The notes under the pieces are model-generated. The model searched no databases. It had not been told where the DNA came from and saw nothing but the letters and a program-made list of their open reading frames with translations. From Peptococcaceae bacterium CEB3 (lineage in GTDB: Bacteria > Bacillota > Desulfitobacteriia > Desulfitobacteriales > Desulfitobacteriaceae): 64,000 nt of DNA. Both the position numbers and the translations under genes were made by a program. Positions 24,808-32,402 of the stretch are shown here, piece by piece. Location: NCBI GenBank assembly GCA_001029295.1, contig LDXJ01000049.1:25255-89254 (forward strand), given 5' to 3'. The number at the start of each line of letters is the position of its first letter. Position 1 is the stretch's first letter.

Positions 24808-24837
24808 ATTATACGTTTGTCTTCTTCGCCCTGTCAA
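24808..24837 (-). promoter_or_regulatory. Sigma-A promoter of metF
   Basis: -35 TTGACA at 24832..24837, 18-bp spacer and -10 TATAAT at 24808..24813 on the minus strand, overlapping the last codons of terC. The transcript would have a leader of about 105 nt with a small ACTTG/CAAGT dyad. Confidence 0.75.
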
Positions 24838-25538
24838 TCCCGTGGGTCAACTTTAGTTGGATTCCCGGGGCGCGTACAGGCTGCCGCCTTCTTGCGCTTA
24901 GCCAGGGCCGTGCCCAGCGCAACGACCCCAAGAGCCAGAACTCCGGGCACCAAATATTCCCATGGGGTTCCCGCTTTCAAAAAGCTCAAATACGGCTCCT
25001 TCAAGATCATTTCGCCGGCGGTCCAACCCAGAAGGCCGGCCCCGATAGCCACCAGCCAGGGCCAACGCTGCATCAGATCAGCAAGAAAAGTGCTGCCCCA
25101 AATCACCAGAGGAATACTCAAAAGCAGGCCGGTGACCAAGAGAAAGAGATTGCCGCCGGACGCTCCGGCCACGGCCAGCACGTTGTCAAGGCTCATCAGG
25201 AGATCGGCGGCAATAATGGTGCGAATAGCGGCCCCCAGGCTCTCCGGAGCTGCCTTTTCCCCACCCTCTTCATCTTCCGCCAGCAACTTGACAGCGATCC
25301 AGGTCAGCAAGAGCCCCCCGACCGCTTGAATGTAGGGCACGCTCAACAATACGGCAGCTACTACGGTTAAGATGACGCGCAGGAAAACGGCGCCGAACGT
25401 TCCCCAAAAAATTGCCTTTTTGCGCTGTTCCGACTCCAACCTCAACGTCGCTAAGGCAATGACGACGGCGTTATCGCCGCTTAAAACCAGATTGATGACT
25501 ATAATACTAATCAGAGAACCCAACAGATTAAGCTTCAT
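24834..25538 (-). CDS. TerC-family integral membrane protein (YjbE type)
   Basis: A 234-residue membrane protein with about seven hydrophobic segments. The TerC signatures GDNAVVIALA (residues 20-29) and MSLDNVLAVAGASGG (about 115-129) place acidic residues in the membrane. TerC proteins export or handle metal ions, notably Mn(II), for secreted enzymes. The start at 25538 (MKLNLLGSLIS) follows GTGAGGAAGG and overlaps the end of ksgA by 11 bp, so the genes are coupled. B. subtilis has no such gene in this place. Confidence 0.87.
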   Translation of the reverse strand: MKLNLLGSLISIIVINLVLSGDNAVVIALATLRLESEQRKKAIFWGTFGAVFLRVILTVVAAVLLSVPYIQAVGGLLLTWIAVKLLAEDEEGGEKAAPESLGAAIRTIIAADLLMSLDNVLAVAGASGGNLFLLVTGLLLSIPLVIWGSTFLADLMQRWPWLVAIGAGLLGWTAGEMILKEPYLSFLKAGTPWEYLVPGVLALGVVALGTALAKRKKAAACTRPGNPTKVDPRD

Positions 25539-26439
25539 CCTTGCCTTCCTCACGAAATCCCGCGCAGGTCTTGGCCGGAGTGCCTTCTGTAACTTCTCGC
25601 GGGAGTGCTCCGCTCTGACGTTGCACAAGATCGGTCAAAGTTTGAAATTCCTCAATCCCCAGCGTCTCCGCCCGGCAGCGGCTGTCTATCCCGGCCGCCT
25701 TCAAGATCTCGACCGTCTCTTCTTTGGCCAAGCCGAGTCCGGCCGCCAAAGAGTTGGCCACATTTTTGCGCCGCTGCCCAAAAGCGGCTTTCACGACCCG
25801 GAAAAAAGGCGTCCGTTCCGCGCGGAAACCGGGGTATGGCCGAGGAATCAGCCTGACCACGGCGGATCTGACCTTGGGCGGAGGCCAAAAAGCGGCGGGG
25901 GGCACTTCCATCAGCGGCTCCGCCTCCGCGGCTAAGCGCACCGCTATGGAAAGGATCCCGTAAGCCTTGCCTCCCGGTGAAGCCAATAGGCGGTCTGCCA
26001 CCTCTTTCTGCACCATGACCGTCATTTCCGTCAAAAGAGCAGCCTGGGCCAGGAAATGATTGAGCAGGGGACTCGTTATATAATAAGGCAAATTTCCGAT
26101 GACGCATCCTTTGCGCCCCGGCCATAGCCTCGCCAGGTCGAGTTTCAAGGCGTCCCCCAGTAAAATTTCCACCGGAAACCCTCGCAACTCACGCCGGAGC
26201 AGGGCCACCTTTTGCGCGTCCACTTCCACAGCCCACATCTCGGCGGTTTCCCGCGCCAATACCCGGGTCAGCGCACCCAAACCCGGACCTATTTCCAAAA
26301 GCGGAATGGCCCCCAGGCAACTGTTCTCGACAATCCCTTGAATGACTGAATCATCGACTAAGAAATTCTGTCCCAGTGAATGGTGAGCCCGCGCCCCTTC
26401 CCGCAAGAGCCGTTTCGTGTACTGCAGCGCATTTTCCAA
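25528..26439 (-). CDS. rsmA: 16S rRNA dimethyladenosine transferase RsmA/KsgA
   Basis: A 303-residue methyltransferase that dimethylates two adenines near the 3' end of 16S rRNA. SAM-binding and catalytic motifs are HSLGQNFLVDDSVIQ, LLEIGPGLGALTRVL and NLPYYITSPLLNHF. The start was set at TTG 26439 because AAGGAGG lies 9 nt upstream; this overlaps the end of rnmV by 89 bp. rnmV-rsmA is the standard Firmicutes order. Confidence 0.94.
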   Translation of the reverse strand: MENALQYTKRLLREGARAHHSLGQNFLVDDSVIQGIVENSCLGAIPLLEIGPGLGALTRVLARETAEMWAVEVDAQKVALLRRELRGFPVEILLGDALKLDLARLWPGRKGCVIGNLPYYITSPLLNHFLAQAALLTEMTVMVQKEVADRLLASPGGKAYGILSIAVRLAAEAEPLMEVPPAAFWPPPKVRSAVVRLIPRPYPGFRAERTPFFRVVKAAFGQRRKNVANSLAAGLGLAKEETVEILKAAGIDSRCRAETLGIEEFQTLTDLVQRQSGALPREVTEGTPAKTCAGFREEGKDEA

Positions 26440-27001
26440 CCGCTTCAACCTCCTTGACAACCTGCCGGAACTCAGTCCGGGAAACGCCAAACCGGTTCAA
26501 GCGGTGCAAAAACTGTTTGGCGTTGGCCTCACCAATGCCCAAGAGGTGCCCCGCCTCCCTGCGCTTATCTCCGGAGGAAACTTTCCCCGCCAACCCAGCC
26601 TCGATTAAGTCATTCATGCCAAAGACCTCTTCTGTGGCTCCGGAAGCGGGGCACACCCTTTGAACACGGGCAAAAGCCTTGCGGATTTCCTCCCCCGAGG
26701 CATTTTCCACCCCAATCTCTCCCCGCCGGCGGGCCGCCCGCTGCGGCAGAAAAACATGCCGGGCTTCCGGTACCCGGCGGCGAATCCGCTCCCGAATGCG
26801 CTCACCCACGGAGTCCGGATCCGTGAAAATGATCACCCCGCGTTTTTCGGCCATCCCCGCGATATAATCCAACTTCTCGCGGCTGAGGCCATAACCTTCG
26901 GTCCAGAGGATATCCACCGGCCCCAAGGCTCGCCTCACCGCCTCGGCGTCGTTTTTCCCTTCCACGACGATAAGCTGTTCAATTACTTCTGTCCCTTTCA
27001 C
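26351..27001 (-). CDS. rnmV: Ribonuclease M5
   Basis: A 216-residue Toprim nuclease that matures 5S rRNA. The Toprim motifs are IVVEGKNDAEAVRRAL and IFTDPDSVGERIR, and the C-terminal half has LIEAGLAGKVSSGDKRREAGHLLGIG cut here as two family blocks. The start was set at GTG 27001 after AAAGGAATAAGG. The 5' end lies in a short duplicated stretch (TCCCTTTCACCCTTAT twice on the plus strand at about 26993..27032), so the N-terminus is uncertain. The C-terminal 29 residues overlap rsmA. Confidence 0.9.
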   Translation of the reverse strand: MKGTEVIEQLIVVEGKNDAEAVRRALGPVDILWTEGYGLSREKLDYIAGMAEKRGVIIFTDPDSVGERIRERIRRRVPEARHVFLPQRAARRRGEIGVENASGEEIRKAFARVQRVCPASGATEEVFGMNDLIEAGLAGKVSSGDKRREAGHLLGIGEANAKQFLHRLNRFGVSRTEFRQVVKEVEAVGKCAAVHETALAGRGAGSPFTGTEFLSR

Positions 27002-27082
27002 CCTTATTCCTTTCCCTTTCACCCTTATCCCTTTGTCCGGCCCCTTTTATCGCACGGCCGAGCCGCTTTATACGCCAATCAG

Positions 27083-27111
27083 ATCTTAACAGAAAATGAA
27101 CGGATTGCCAA
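27083..27111 (-). promoter_or_regulatory. Possible sigma-A promoter of rnmV-rsmA-terC
   Basis: -35 TTGGCA at 27106..27111, 17-bp spacer and -10 TAAGAT at 27083..27088 on the minus strand, about 80 nt before the rnmV start. Confidence 0.4.
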
Positions 27112-27126
27112 GGCGAGCCGAAGCGG

Positions 27127-27162
27127 GAAAAACAAACGGACAGGGCTGAATTTCCTGTCCGT
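27127..27162 (-). terminator. Intrinsic terminator of the GH18 lipoprotein gene
   Basis: ACGGACAGG pairs with CCTGTCCGT around a short loop and TTGTTTTTCCC follows on the minus strand. It lies downstream of repeat copy B, mirroring the order stop codon, repeat, terminator seen at prsA. Confidence 0.85.
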
Positions 27163-27199
27163 TCCCGAAACTCCCGGTATGCTTTATCCAATCGTCACT

Positions 27200-27287
27200 G
27201 AAGTCATCCTCACCGCACAAGTATTCTTTCAAAGCTTGCGGTTCGGCGATAGTGTCCATAGGACACTGTCGTGATGTTCAGCCTTAG
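27200..27287. repeat. Copy B of the 85-bp multi-hairpin repeat
   Basis: Matches 4844..4930 with 5 differences over 83 bp, including the CGATAGTGTCC / GGACACTGTCG hairpin with loop ATA. It begins right after the stop codon of the GH18 lipoprotein gene and ends before its terminator. Compared with copy A the third palindrome (GTTCAGC...) is broken. Confidence 0.8.
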
Positions 27288-27290
27288 AGT

Positions 27291-28439
27291 CTACTTTCCG
27301 GGCTTGGCAGTGCCGAAAACTTTAGCCACGTCATTCCAGATCGAGGGATCCTCCATACCGAGACGCCATATGGCAACCCCGTGCAACTGGTGTTTTTCGG
27401 CGTATTGCATTTTCACATTTAAACTCTCGGCGTTCTCCAGGTAAACTTCATGCCGCACTCCCTTAGCCGTATATTGGTAATGCGGAACCTGGTTGTGAGC
27501 ATCATAGAGAAGCGGCGCCCCGTATTTTTTGGCGTTGGCCATAGCCTGGGCATAGGACTGATACACCGGCTGGGTGGGTTTGTTAGAACCCCAGTCATAA
27601 GAGTAAACCGGGAGACCCATGACAATCTTGTCCTTAGGTATTTTGCCCAGGGCGTAGGTAATCACCCTATTGACCCAACCGTTGGCCGCGATCGGTCCCT
27701 GAGTGGTCCCTGTTCCGTGTTCGTCATAGGTCATTAAGACCACCTGGTCTGCCGCTTTGCCAATGGCGGCATAGTCGTAGGCTCCCGACCACAAATCCTT
27801 GGGATCGTCCACGTACTTGGCCGGTATCGAGATATTGAGCACTTTGTCCTTGGCTTTCAAAGCCGTATGCAGAGCGCTGACAAAAGCGGAGAAATCGTTC
27901 CGGTCCGCGGGCGGGGTCTTCTCTATATCTATGGAAATCCCGTCCCAGCCGTCTTTCGTGGTCAAGTTGACGAGGTTGGAGACAAACCTGGCCCGGGTCG
28001 CCGGATTGGACAAGACTCTCTGCACCAGATTGGCATCAAACCCACCGCCGGCCATATTGTCCACCAGGGCATACGCTTTGGCCCCATGCTTCTGGACCAA
28101 GGTCTTCAGGCTCAGGTTCACCTTGCCGCTCGGCTTTACATTCCCGTTACCGTCGAAAGTGTACCAGAAAAAAGCGACTTCATCCAAAACATTGAGGTGT
28201 TGGATCATTGATGCCTTAGAACCCGCCACCGGACCTTCGCTGTCTGTGTAGAAACCCATCACCACGCGCTTGTTCGCGCCTAAAACATCCTGCCGCGTCG
28301 CCTCCGCCTGAGGGGGTTGCCCGGCGTCCGTCATTTTCTGCGGTTGCTGCGGCTGCGGACTTTGAGGCACACTGCCGCAACCCGCCATCGAAACCAACAT
28401 GAGGCTGCTTATGACGATCAAAGTCAGAAACCTCTTCAT
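27291..28439 (-). CDS. GH18-family lipoprotein (YdhD/YvbX-like glycosidase)
   Basis: A 382-residue exported lipoprotein. The signal peptide ends at lipobox LVSMAGC (about residues 16-22). A GH18 barrel follows at about 55-375 with the catalytic signature DGISIDIE (Glu as acid/base) and LMTYDEHGTG. Related spore-former proteins (YaaH, YdhD, SleL) bind or cut cortex peptidoglycan, but they usually carry LysM domains; none is seen here. AAGGAG lies before the ATG. Its neighbours CwlD and two 3D-domain proteins also act on peptidoglycan, so a wall or cortex role is likely. Chitin or other glycan hydrolysis cannot be excluded. Confidence 0.85.
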   Translation of the reverse strand: MKRFLTLIVISSLMLVSMAGCGSVPQSPQPQQPQKMTDAGQPPQAEATRQDVLGANKRVVMGFYTDSEGPVAGSKASMIQHLNVLDEVAFFWYTFDGNGNVKPSGKVNLSLKTLVQKHGAKAYALVDNMAGGGFDANLVQRVLSNPATRARFVSNLVNLTTKDGWDGISIDIEKTPPADRNDFSAFVSALHTALKAKDKVLNISIPAKYVDDPKDLWSGAYDYAAIGKAADQVVLMTYDEHGTGTTQGPIAANGWVNRVITYALGKIPKDKIVMGLPVYSYDWGSNKPTQPVYQSYAQAMANAKKYGAPLLYDAHNQVPHYQYTAKGVRHEVYLENAESLNVKMQYAEKHQLHGVAIWRLGMEDPSIWNDVAKVFGTAKPGK

Positions 28440-28525
28440 CTTCAGTTCAACTCCTTATGTTAGGTTCGTTCCTGACTTTAATCTTGCCCCATTCATAAGC
28501 GGTTATGTGTTAAAGAAATTTCCAG

Positions 28526-28556
28526 AGAAAAACCGACCGCAATTTTTCTCGGCCGG
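28526..28556 (-). terminator. Intrinsic terminator of cwlD
   Basis: CCGGCCG pairs with CGGTCGG (one G-U pair) and TTTTTCTC follows on the minus strand, about 50 bp past the cwlD stop. Confidence 0.7.
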
Positions 28557-28602
28557 AAAGTAACCTTGTCGGAAGGTAGTCTTGCGCCGGTCCGCCTCAC
28601 CC

Positions 28603-29316
28603 TTAGGGAAGCCCGAAATACCCGCCGATCCCCTTGGCTATGGCGTGAGCCAAATATTCCAGATACCAGGGTTGTTGAAGCTTTTTCAACTCGGCCGGAT
28701 TGTTCAAATACCCTACTTCGACGATGACGGCCGGCATACCGCAATTCTTGAGCAAATAAAAATCCCCCGGCTTGGCGATTCGCCGGTTCATCCCGGGTAC
28801 TTTGATCAACTCCCGCTGAATCGCTTCCGCCAGCCGAGTGCTCTCAACGGAATCCGGGTTATAGAAGGTCTCCGCCCCGGATTTTAAGCCACCTTTAGTC
28901 GCGTTGACGTGGATACTGACCAAGACATCCGCTTTGGCACTGTTGGCTAAATTGATCCGGTAATTAAGGTCCGTTTGCTTCTTGGAAGTCCTCCCTCTGA
29001 CACCCTCCGCAACATAGTCCTCATCCTCATCCCGGGTCAGGATCGCCTTCATTCCACTCGGCTTGAGCTGTTCGGCCACCCGGGCCGCGATCTCGAGATT
29101 AATCTCCTTTTCATAGATCCCCAGCTTGCTCACGGCACCCGGATCATACCCGCCGTGCCCCGGATCGATAACCACCGTATGAGCTCCGCTCATTTGACTG
29201 CTCACTGCGGCGGAGCCTTGCCGTACCACGGAAAAAACCAAGGAAATCATGACGGCCAGGACAACAGCCATCGCCAGGTTACGAGTCCTCCCCGGAATGA
29301 GCGCAAGCCGTCTCAT
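28603..29316 (-). CDS. cwlD: N-acetylmuramoyl-L-alanine amidase CwlD
   Basis: A 237-residue zinc amidase (Amidase_3). It has an N-terminal signal or anchor segment (residues 12-34) and zinc ligands in VVIDPGHGGYDPGAV (His), the Glu of EKEINLEIA and VSIHVNATKGG (His), with the catalytic Glu in PAVIVEVGYL. CwlD strips peptides from muramic acid so that GerD/PdaA can make muramic-delta-lactam in the spore cortex. GGAGGAGGGGG precedes the ATG. In B. subtilis cwlD lies near rpsI, so its place here beside other cortex genes is different. A general AmiC-like amidase is the alternative. Confidence 0.82.
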   Translation of the reverse strand: MRRLALIPGRTRNLAMAVVLAVMISLVFSVVRQGSAAVSSQMSGAHTVVIDPGHGGYDPGAVSKLGIYEKEINLEIAARVAEQLKPSGMKAILTRDEDEDYVAEGVRGRTSKKQTDLNYRINLANSAKADVLVSIHVNATKGGLKSGAETFYNPDSVESTRLAEAIQRELIKVPGMNRRIAKPGDFYLLKNCGMPAVIVEVGYLNNPAELKKLQQPWYLEYLAHAIAKGIGGYFGLP

Positions 29317-29386
29317 AATCCCCCTCCTCCTCTCCCCTTATACGTAAGGATATGTTCAGGCCCAAGGCATCATTCGCGCTCACGCC

Positions 29387-29418
29387 AAAAAGGCCTGAGT
29401 CCTGAGACTCAAGCCTTT
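29387..29418 (-). terminator. Intrinsic terminator of the yabE-like gene
   Basis: A 13-bp stem (AAAGGCTTGAGTC with GACTCAGGCCTTT, one G-U) around TCAG with a TTTTTGG tail on the minus strand, 48 bp past the yabE stop. Confidence 0.85.
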
Positions 29419-29465
29419 CCGCTCCGGTTTCCCGGCACCTGTCTTACCGTTTGTGTCTGCCCGCC

Positions 29466-30638
29466 TCACTTCACGTAGACAACCACACTCCGTACTCCCC
29501 AGGCTTCGGCCGCCTGCGGGGTATCCATATAAAGATCGATGCGATTGCCCTTAATATCCGCTCCCGTGTCAAGTGCCTGCGCATCCCCGTAACCCTCAAC
29601 ATAGAGCCGGGTCCCCAAAGGAATGACCCCCGGGTCTACGGCCACCACCCCCCATCGCGCGGGAGCACCGGTCGCCGTGTCCGGATTGAGTTGGGAATAA
29701 GCGGTCGCCCGCATGATGTAGGCCTTGCGGAAATTAATAACTCGGCCGCCCCGGGAAACCGAAGTTTCCGCCCCGCGAGAAATGACTTCGTTGACAGGCG
29801 GTCGAATGACCCTTTGCGCTAAGACCTTACTGCTCACTTCTTTGCCGTCTGCCAGAGTCACTTGAACGGTTTGTTCTTCCAAACCGTTGGCACCGCTCGT
29901 CACCAGGCGGTCCGGAAACCCTACCGGGAAATTCGCCGGTTGGGTCACGACCTGATAAGGAACAGCGGTGCGAATCGTCTCTTTCTTCTGAGTAACCCGC
30001 ACTAGCGTAAGATGATCTCCCGCCCGGATGATGTGGTTCAGAGGCAGGGACACTTTGTCCAGGGGTCCCAGGGTGAGGCCCAGTTTCTTCAAAGCGGCGG
30101 CCACCGTACGCGGAGCCAGGTTCGCGACCCACTGCCGGCCGTCCGCCGTCACGTCCAGAGCCACAGCCCGGCGCACATCGATCTCCATCCCCGGAGACAA
30201 AGCCCGGCTGCGCGCCACGTTGACCTCGTCCGTCGGCTTCAGACTCAAGCCAAACCTCCGGGAAAGGCTGTTGAGAGCATCCCCCACATTGTCCCCGGCC
30301 GACCGGGTGAAAATGATCTGCCCGTCAACATTGAGCTTAATCGGAACGCTGCGTTGGACCTCAATCTCCAGTCCCGGGTGGATGGGCGTATCCCGCGCCG
30401 GAAACACCCGGTCCTCGGGGTAAATGTGCAGGCCGGCATGGGCCAGCGCCCCGCCGACCGTACCGCTGAAGGTCGTGATATGAACCGTCTTGTTGTCAAT
30501 TTTCACTTCAATGGATTGAACCCGCCAGAGTATGAGGGGAACGGCTAAGACACAAACGAGGATCAGCGACAGGATAATCTGGGTTAACCTTGAGGTTCGA
30601 ACTTTGGTGAGAACCTTGGCTCGAAGATCCAAAACCAT
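29466..30638 (-). CDS. yabE: YabE-type DUF348/G5/3D domain protein
   Basis: A 390-residue exported protein. One membrane segment (residues 20-42, IILSLILVCVLAVPLIL) is followed by three ubiquitin-like DUF348 repeats (starting near 48, 105 and 163), a G5 domain (about 215-290, with QTVQVTLADGKEVSSKVL) and a C-terminal 3D domain (about 310-388) with its three Asp in VAVDPGVIPLG, ALDTGADIKG and NRIDLYMD. This matches YabE, a relative of resuscitation-promoting factors thought to cut peptidoglycan as a lytic transglycosylase. GGAGGG precedes the ATG at 30638. It keeps its B. subtilis place between tatD and rnmV. Confidence 0.9.
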   Translation of the reverse strand: MVLDLRAKVLTKVRTSRLTQIILSLILVCVLAVPLILWRVQSIEVKIDNKTVHITTFSGTVGGALAHAGLHIYPEDRVFPARDTPIHPGLEIEVQRSVPIKLNVDGQIIFTRSAGDNVGDALNSLSRRFGLSLKPTDEVNVARSRALSPGMEIDVRRAVALDVTADGRQWVANLAPRTVAAALKKLGLTLGPLDKVSLPLNHIIRAGDHLTLVRVTQKKETIRTAVPYQVVTQPANFPVGFPDRLVTSGANGLEEQTVQVTLADGKEVSSKVLAQRVIRPPVNEVISRGAETSVSRGGRVINFRKAYIMRATAYSQLNPDTATGAPARWGVVAVDPGVIPLGTRLYVEGYGDAQALDTGADIKGNRIDLYMDTPQAAEAWGVRSVVVYVK

Positions 30639-30710
30639 TAAACAATATCCCTCCAATATCCAATCTCACCTGCAACCTCATTGTAAAGCATAAGTGGTTA
30701 GTTGTCAAAA

Positions 30711-31523
30711 TTACCCTGCTTTAAGGAGATAGATCTTGATGGGACGCCTGCCCCAATCAATACACTCCCGCTCACTGGGGAAAAAAAGGTCGATCCTCTT
30801 GCCCAGGATAGCTCCCCCGGTGTCCGCCGCCACAGCGTAGCCGTAGCCCTCGACATAGACCCGGCTGCCCATGGGAATAACCCTCGGATCGACCGCGATC
30901 AATCCCCGGTGCGGATAGACACCACTGGCCGTAGGATTGCCGGTGTAAGTATACGCCGTGGCCTCTACCGTAAAGGCCCTGGTCACTCGGAGCCGGGCCA
31001 CGTCGGCCGGTTCCCCGGGGACCGTTTTGCTGTTTTGCAGGATCACCCGTTTCTGGGGCTGAGCCAGCACGGATTCCTCAACCACGGTCTGCCTCACACG
31101 TCCCGCTGTCCGCACCACCTTGAAGACCCGGCGTTCCGTGCCTTGGCTTCCTTCCGCCAAGATCTCCTTCATGCCGGGAGGCAAGGCCCTTGTTTCCCGA
31201 TATTCAACCGGAACGGGCAATGGTATCTCTTGAGTCCGGTACGCGACGAAGGTAGGGGCGGCCTTGGGCTGGGCCGGGGGAGCCGCCCTCTGCAAAGTCA
31301 GCCGGTTGAAGCGGCCGGATCCCGGTTCCGCCTCGGTGACACTCCCCGAACTCTTACCCACAGGCTGAACCTGATGTGCCGGCGCCGCCGGAACCCCGGC
31401 TTTACTCAACGTCCCGAGAAAACTCGTTCCCGCTACCAGGGCTATGGCGGTGCCGAAATAAGTACTCCAAAGCTTGGTCGTTCGCCAGTAATCCGTGTAG
31501 GTGCTGATAGGCAGAGAATACAT
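30711..31523 (-). CDS. Second G5/3D domain protein
   Basis: A 270-residue protein with an N-terminal membrane segment at about residues 21-40 (YFGTAIALVAGTSF), an Ala/Pro-rich linker, a G5-like module (about 90-165) and a C-terminal 3D domain (about 185-268). The 3D aspartates are in IAVDPRVIPMGSR, AVAADTGGAILGK and KRIDLFF. It is a shorter paralogue of the YabE protein encoded 72 bp downstream and lacks DUF348 repeats. The start at 31523 follows AAAGGAGGGG. A peptidoglycan-cutting role is inferred from the 3D domain. Confidence 0.87.
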   Translation of the reverse strand: MYSLPISTYTDYWRTTKLWSTYFGTAIALVAGTSFLGTLSKAGVPAAPAHQVQPVGKSSGSVTEAEPGSGRFNRLTLQRAAPPAQPKAAPTFVAYRTQEIPLPVPVEYRETRALPPGMKEILAEGSQGTERRVFKVVRTAGRVRQTVVEESVLAQPQKRVILQNSKTVPGEPADVARLRVTRAFTVEATAYTYTGNPTASGVYPHRGLIAVDPRVIPMGSRVYVEGYGYAVAADTGGAILGKRIDLFFPSERECIDWGRRPIKIYLLKAG

Positions 31524-31598
31524 AATTGCCCCTCCTTTCTTCAGTCGGCAAAGCAAAGAATTGTCGCCTCTCCCCAAAGATTTCTATGCGCTGAGGAC

Positions 31599-31625
31599 AA
31601 AAAAAAGAACCCCGGCACCGGGGTT
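31599..31625 (-). terminator. Intrinsic terminator of metG-tatD
   Basis: AACCCCGG / CCGGGGTT form a perfect stem with a 2-nt loop, followed by CTTTTTTTT on the minus strand, abutting the tatD stop codon. Confidence 0.9.
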
Positions 31626-32402
31626 TTAACCCTCAGCGTCGGGAATTCCGAACAGCCTGCCCGCATTCTTGGCCGCCTGGGAACCGATTTCCTCCGGAGA
31701 CTGTCCCCTTACCTCAGCCAAACGCTCCACCACTTGGCGCACGTAGGCCGGTTCATTGCGCTTTCCCCTGTAGGGTTCAGGCGTAAGATAAGGCGAGTCC
31801 GTCTCGACCATGAAGCGGTCGGAAGGGACATTTTTCGCCACTTCCAGCACCTGCCTGGCGTTTTTATAAGTCAAGGGGCCTCCGAAAGAAAGATAGAAGC
31901 CCAAAGAGAGCAACTCCTTGGCCATTTCCCAAGAGCCGGAATAGACGTGAAAGACTCCGCCCTTCTCCGGCGGGTATTCCTTGACCGTAGTCAGGACATC
32001 CCGGTGGGCATCCCGGTTGTGAACAATAATCGGCAAGCCTAAGCCGTTAGCCAGTTCTATCTGCCGTATAAAGACCTCCTTTTGTACCCCTCGGGGAGAA
32101 AGGTCTCGGTAATAATCCAAACCGATCTCACCCCAGGCCACCACTTTCGGTCGCTTAGCCAGCTTGATCAGCTCATCCCAGACCTCCGGGTCCGCGCCTT
32201 CGGCATCATGAGGGTGAATTCCCACCGCTGCCCAGATAAACGGGGTTTTGGCCGCTAATTCTACGGCGGCTCGGGATGAGGGCAAATCATAGCCCGGATT
32301 GAGAATACGGTAGACTCCGGCCGCCTGAGCCCGCGCCACCGTCTCGCGGAAATCCCCCCGGAAACGCGGATCATCCAAATGGGCATGCGTATCCCAAATC
32401 AT
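31626..32402 (-). CDS. tatD: TatD-family metal-dependent DNase
   Basis: A 258-residue TIM-barrel hydrolase with metal ligands in MIWDTHAHLDD (HxH), WGEIGLDYYRDL (Glu), IVHNRDAHRD (His), FHVYSGSWEMA (His) and MVETDSPYLTPEP (Asp). TatD enzymes act as 3'-5' DNases in DNA repair. Its ATG shares 4 nt (ATGA) with the metG stop, so the genes are translationally coupled. metG-tatD is the usual Firmicutes order. Confidence 0.94.
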   Translation of the reverse strand: MIWDTHAHLDDPRFRGDFRETVARAQAAGVYRILNPGYDLPSSRAAVELAAKTPFIWAAVGIHPHDAEGADPEVWDELIKLAKRPKVVAWGEIGLDYYRDLSPRGVQKEVFIRQIELANGLGLPIIVHNRDAHRDVLTTVKEYPPEKGGVFHVYSGSWEMAKELLSLGFYLSFGGPLTYKNARQVLEVAKNVPSDRFMVETDSPYLTPEPYRGKRNEPAYVRQVVERLAEVRGQSPEEIGSQAAKNAGRLFGIPDAEG

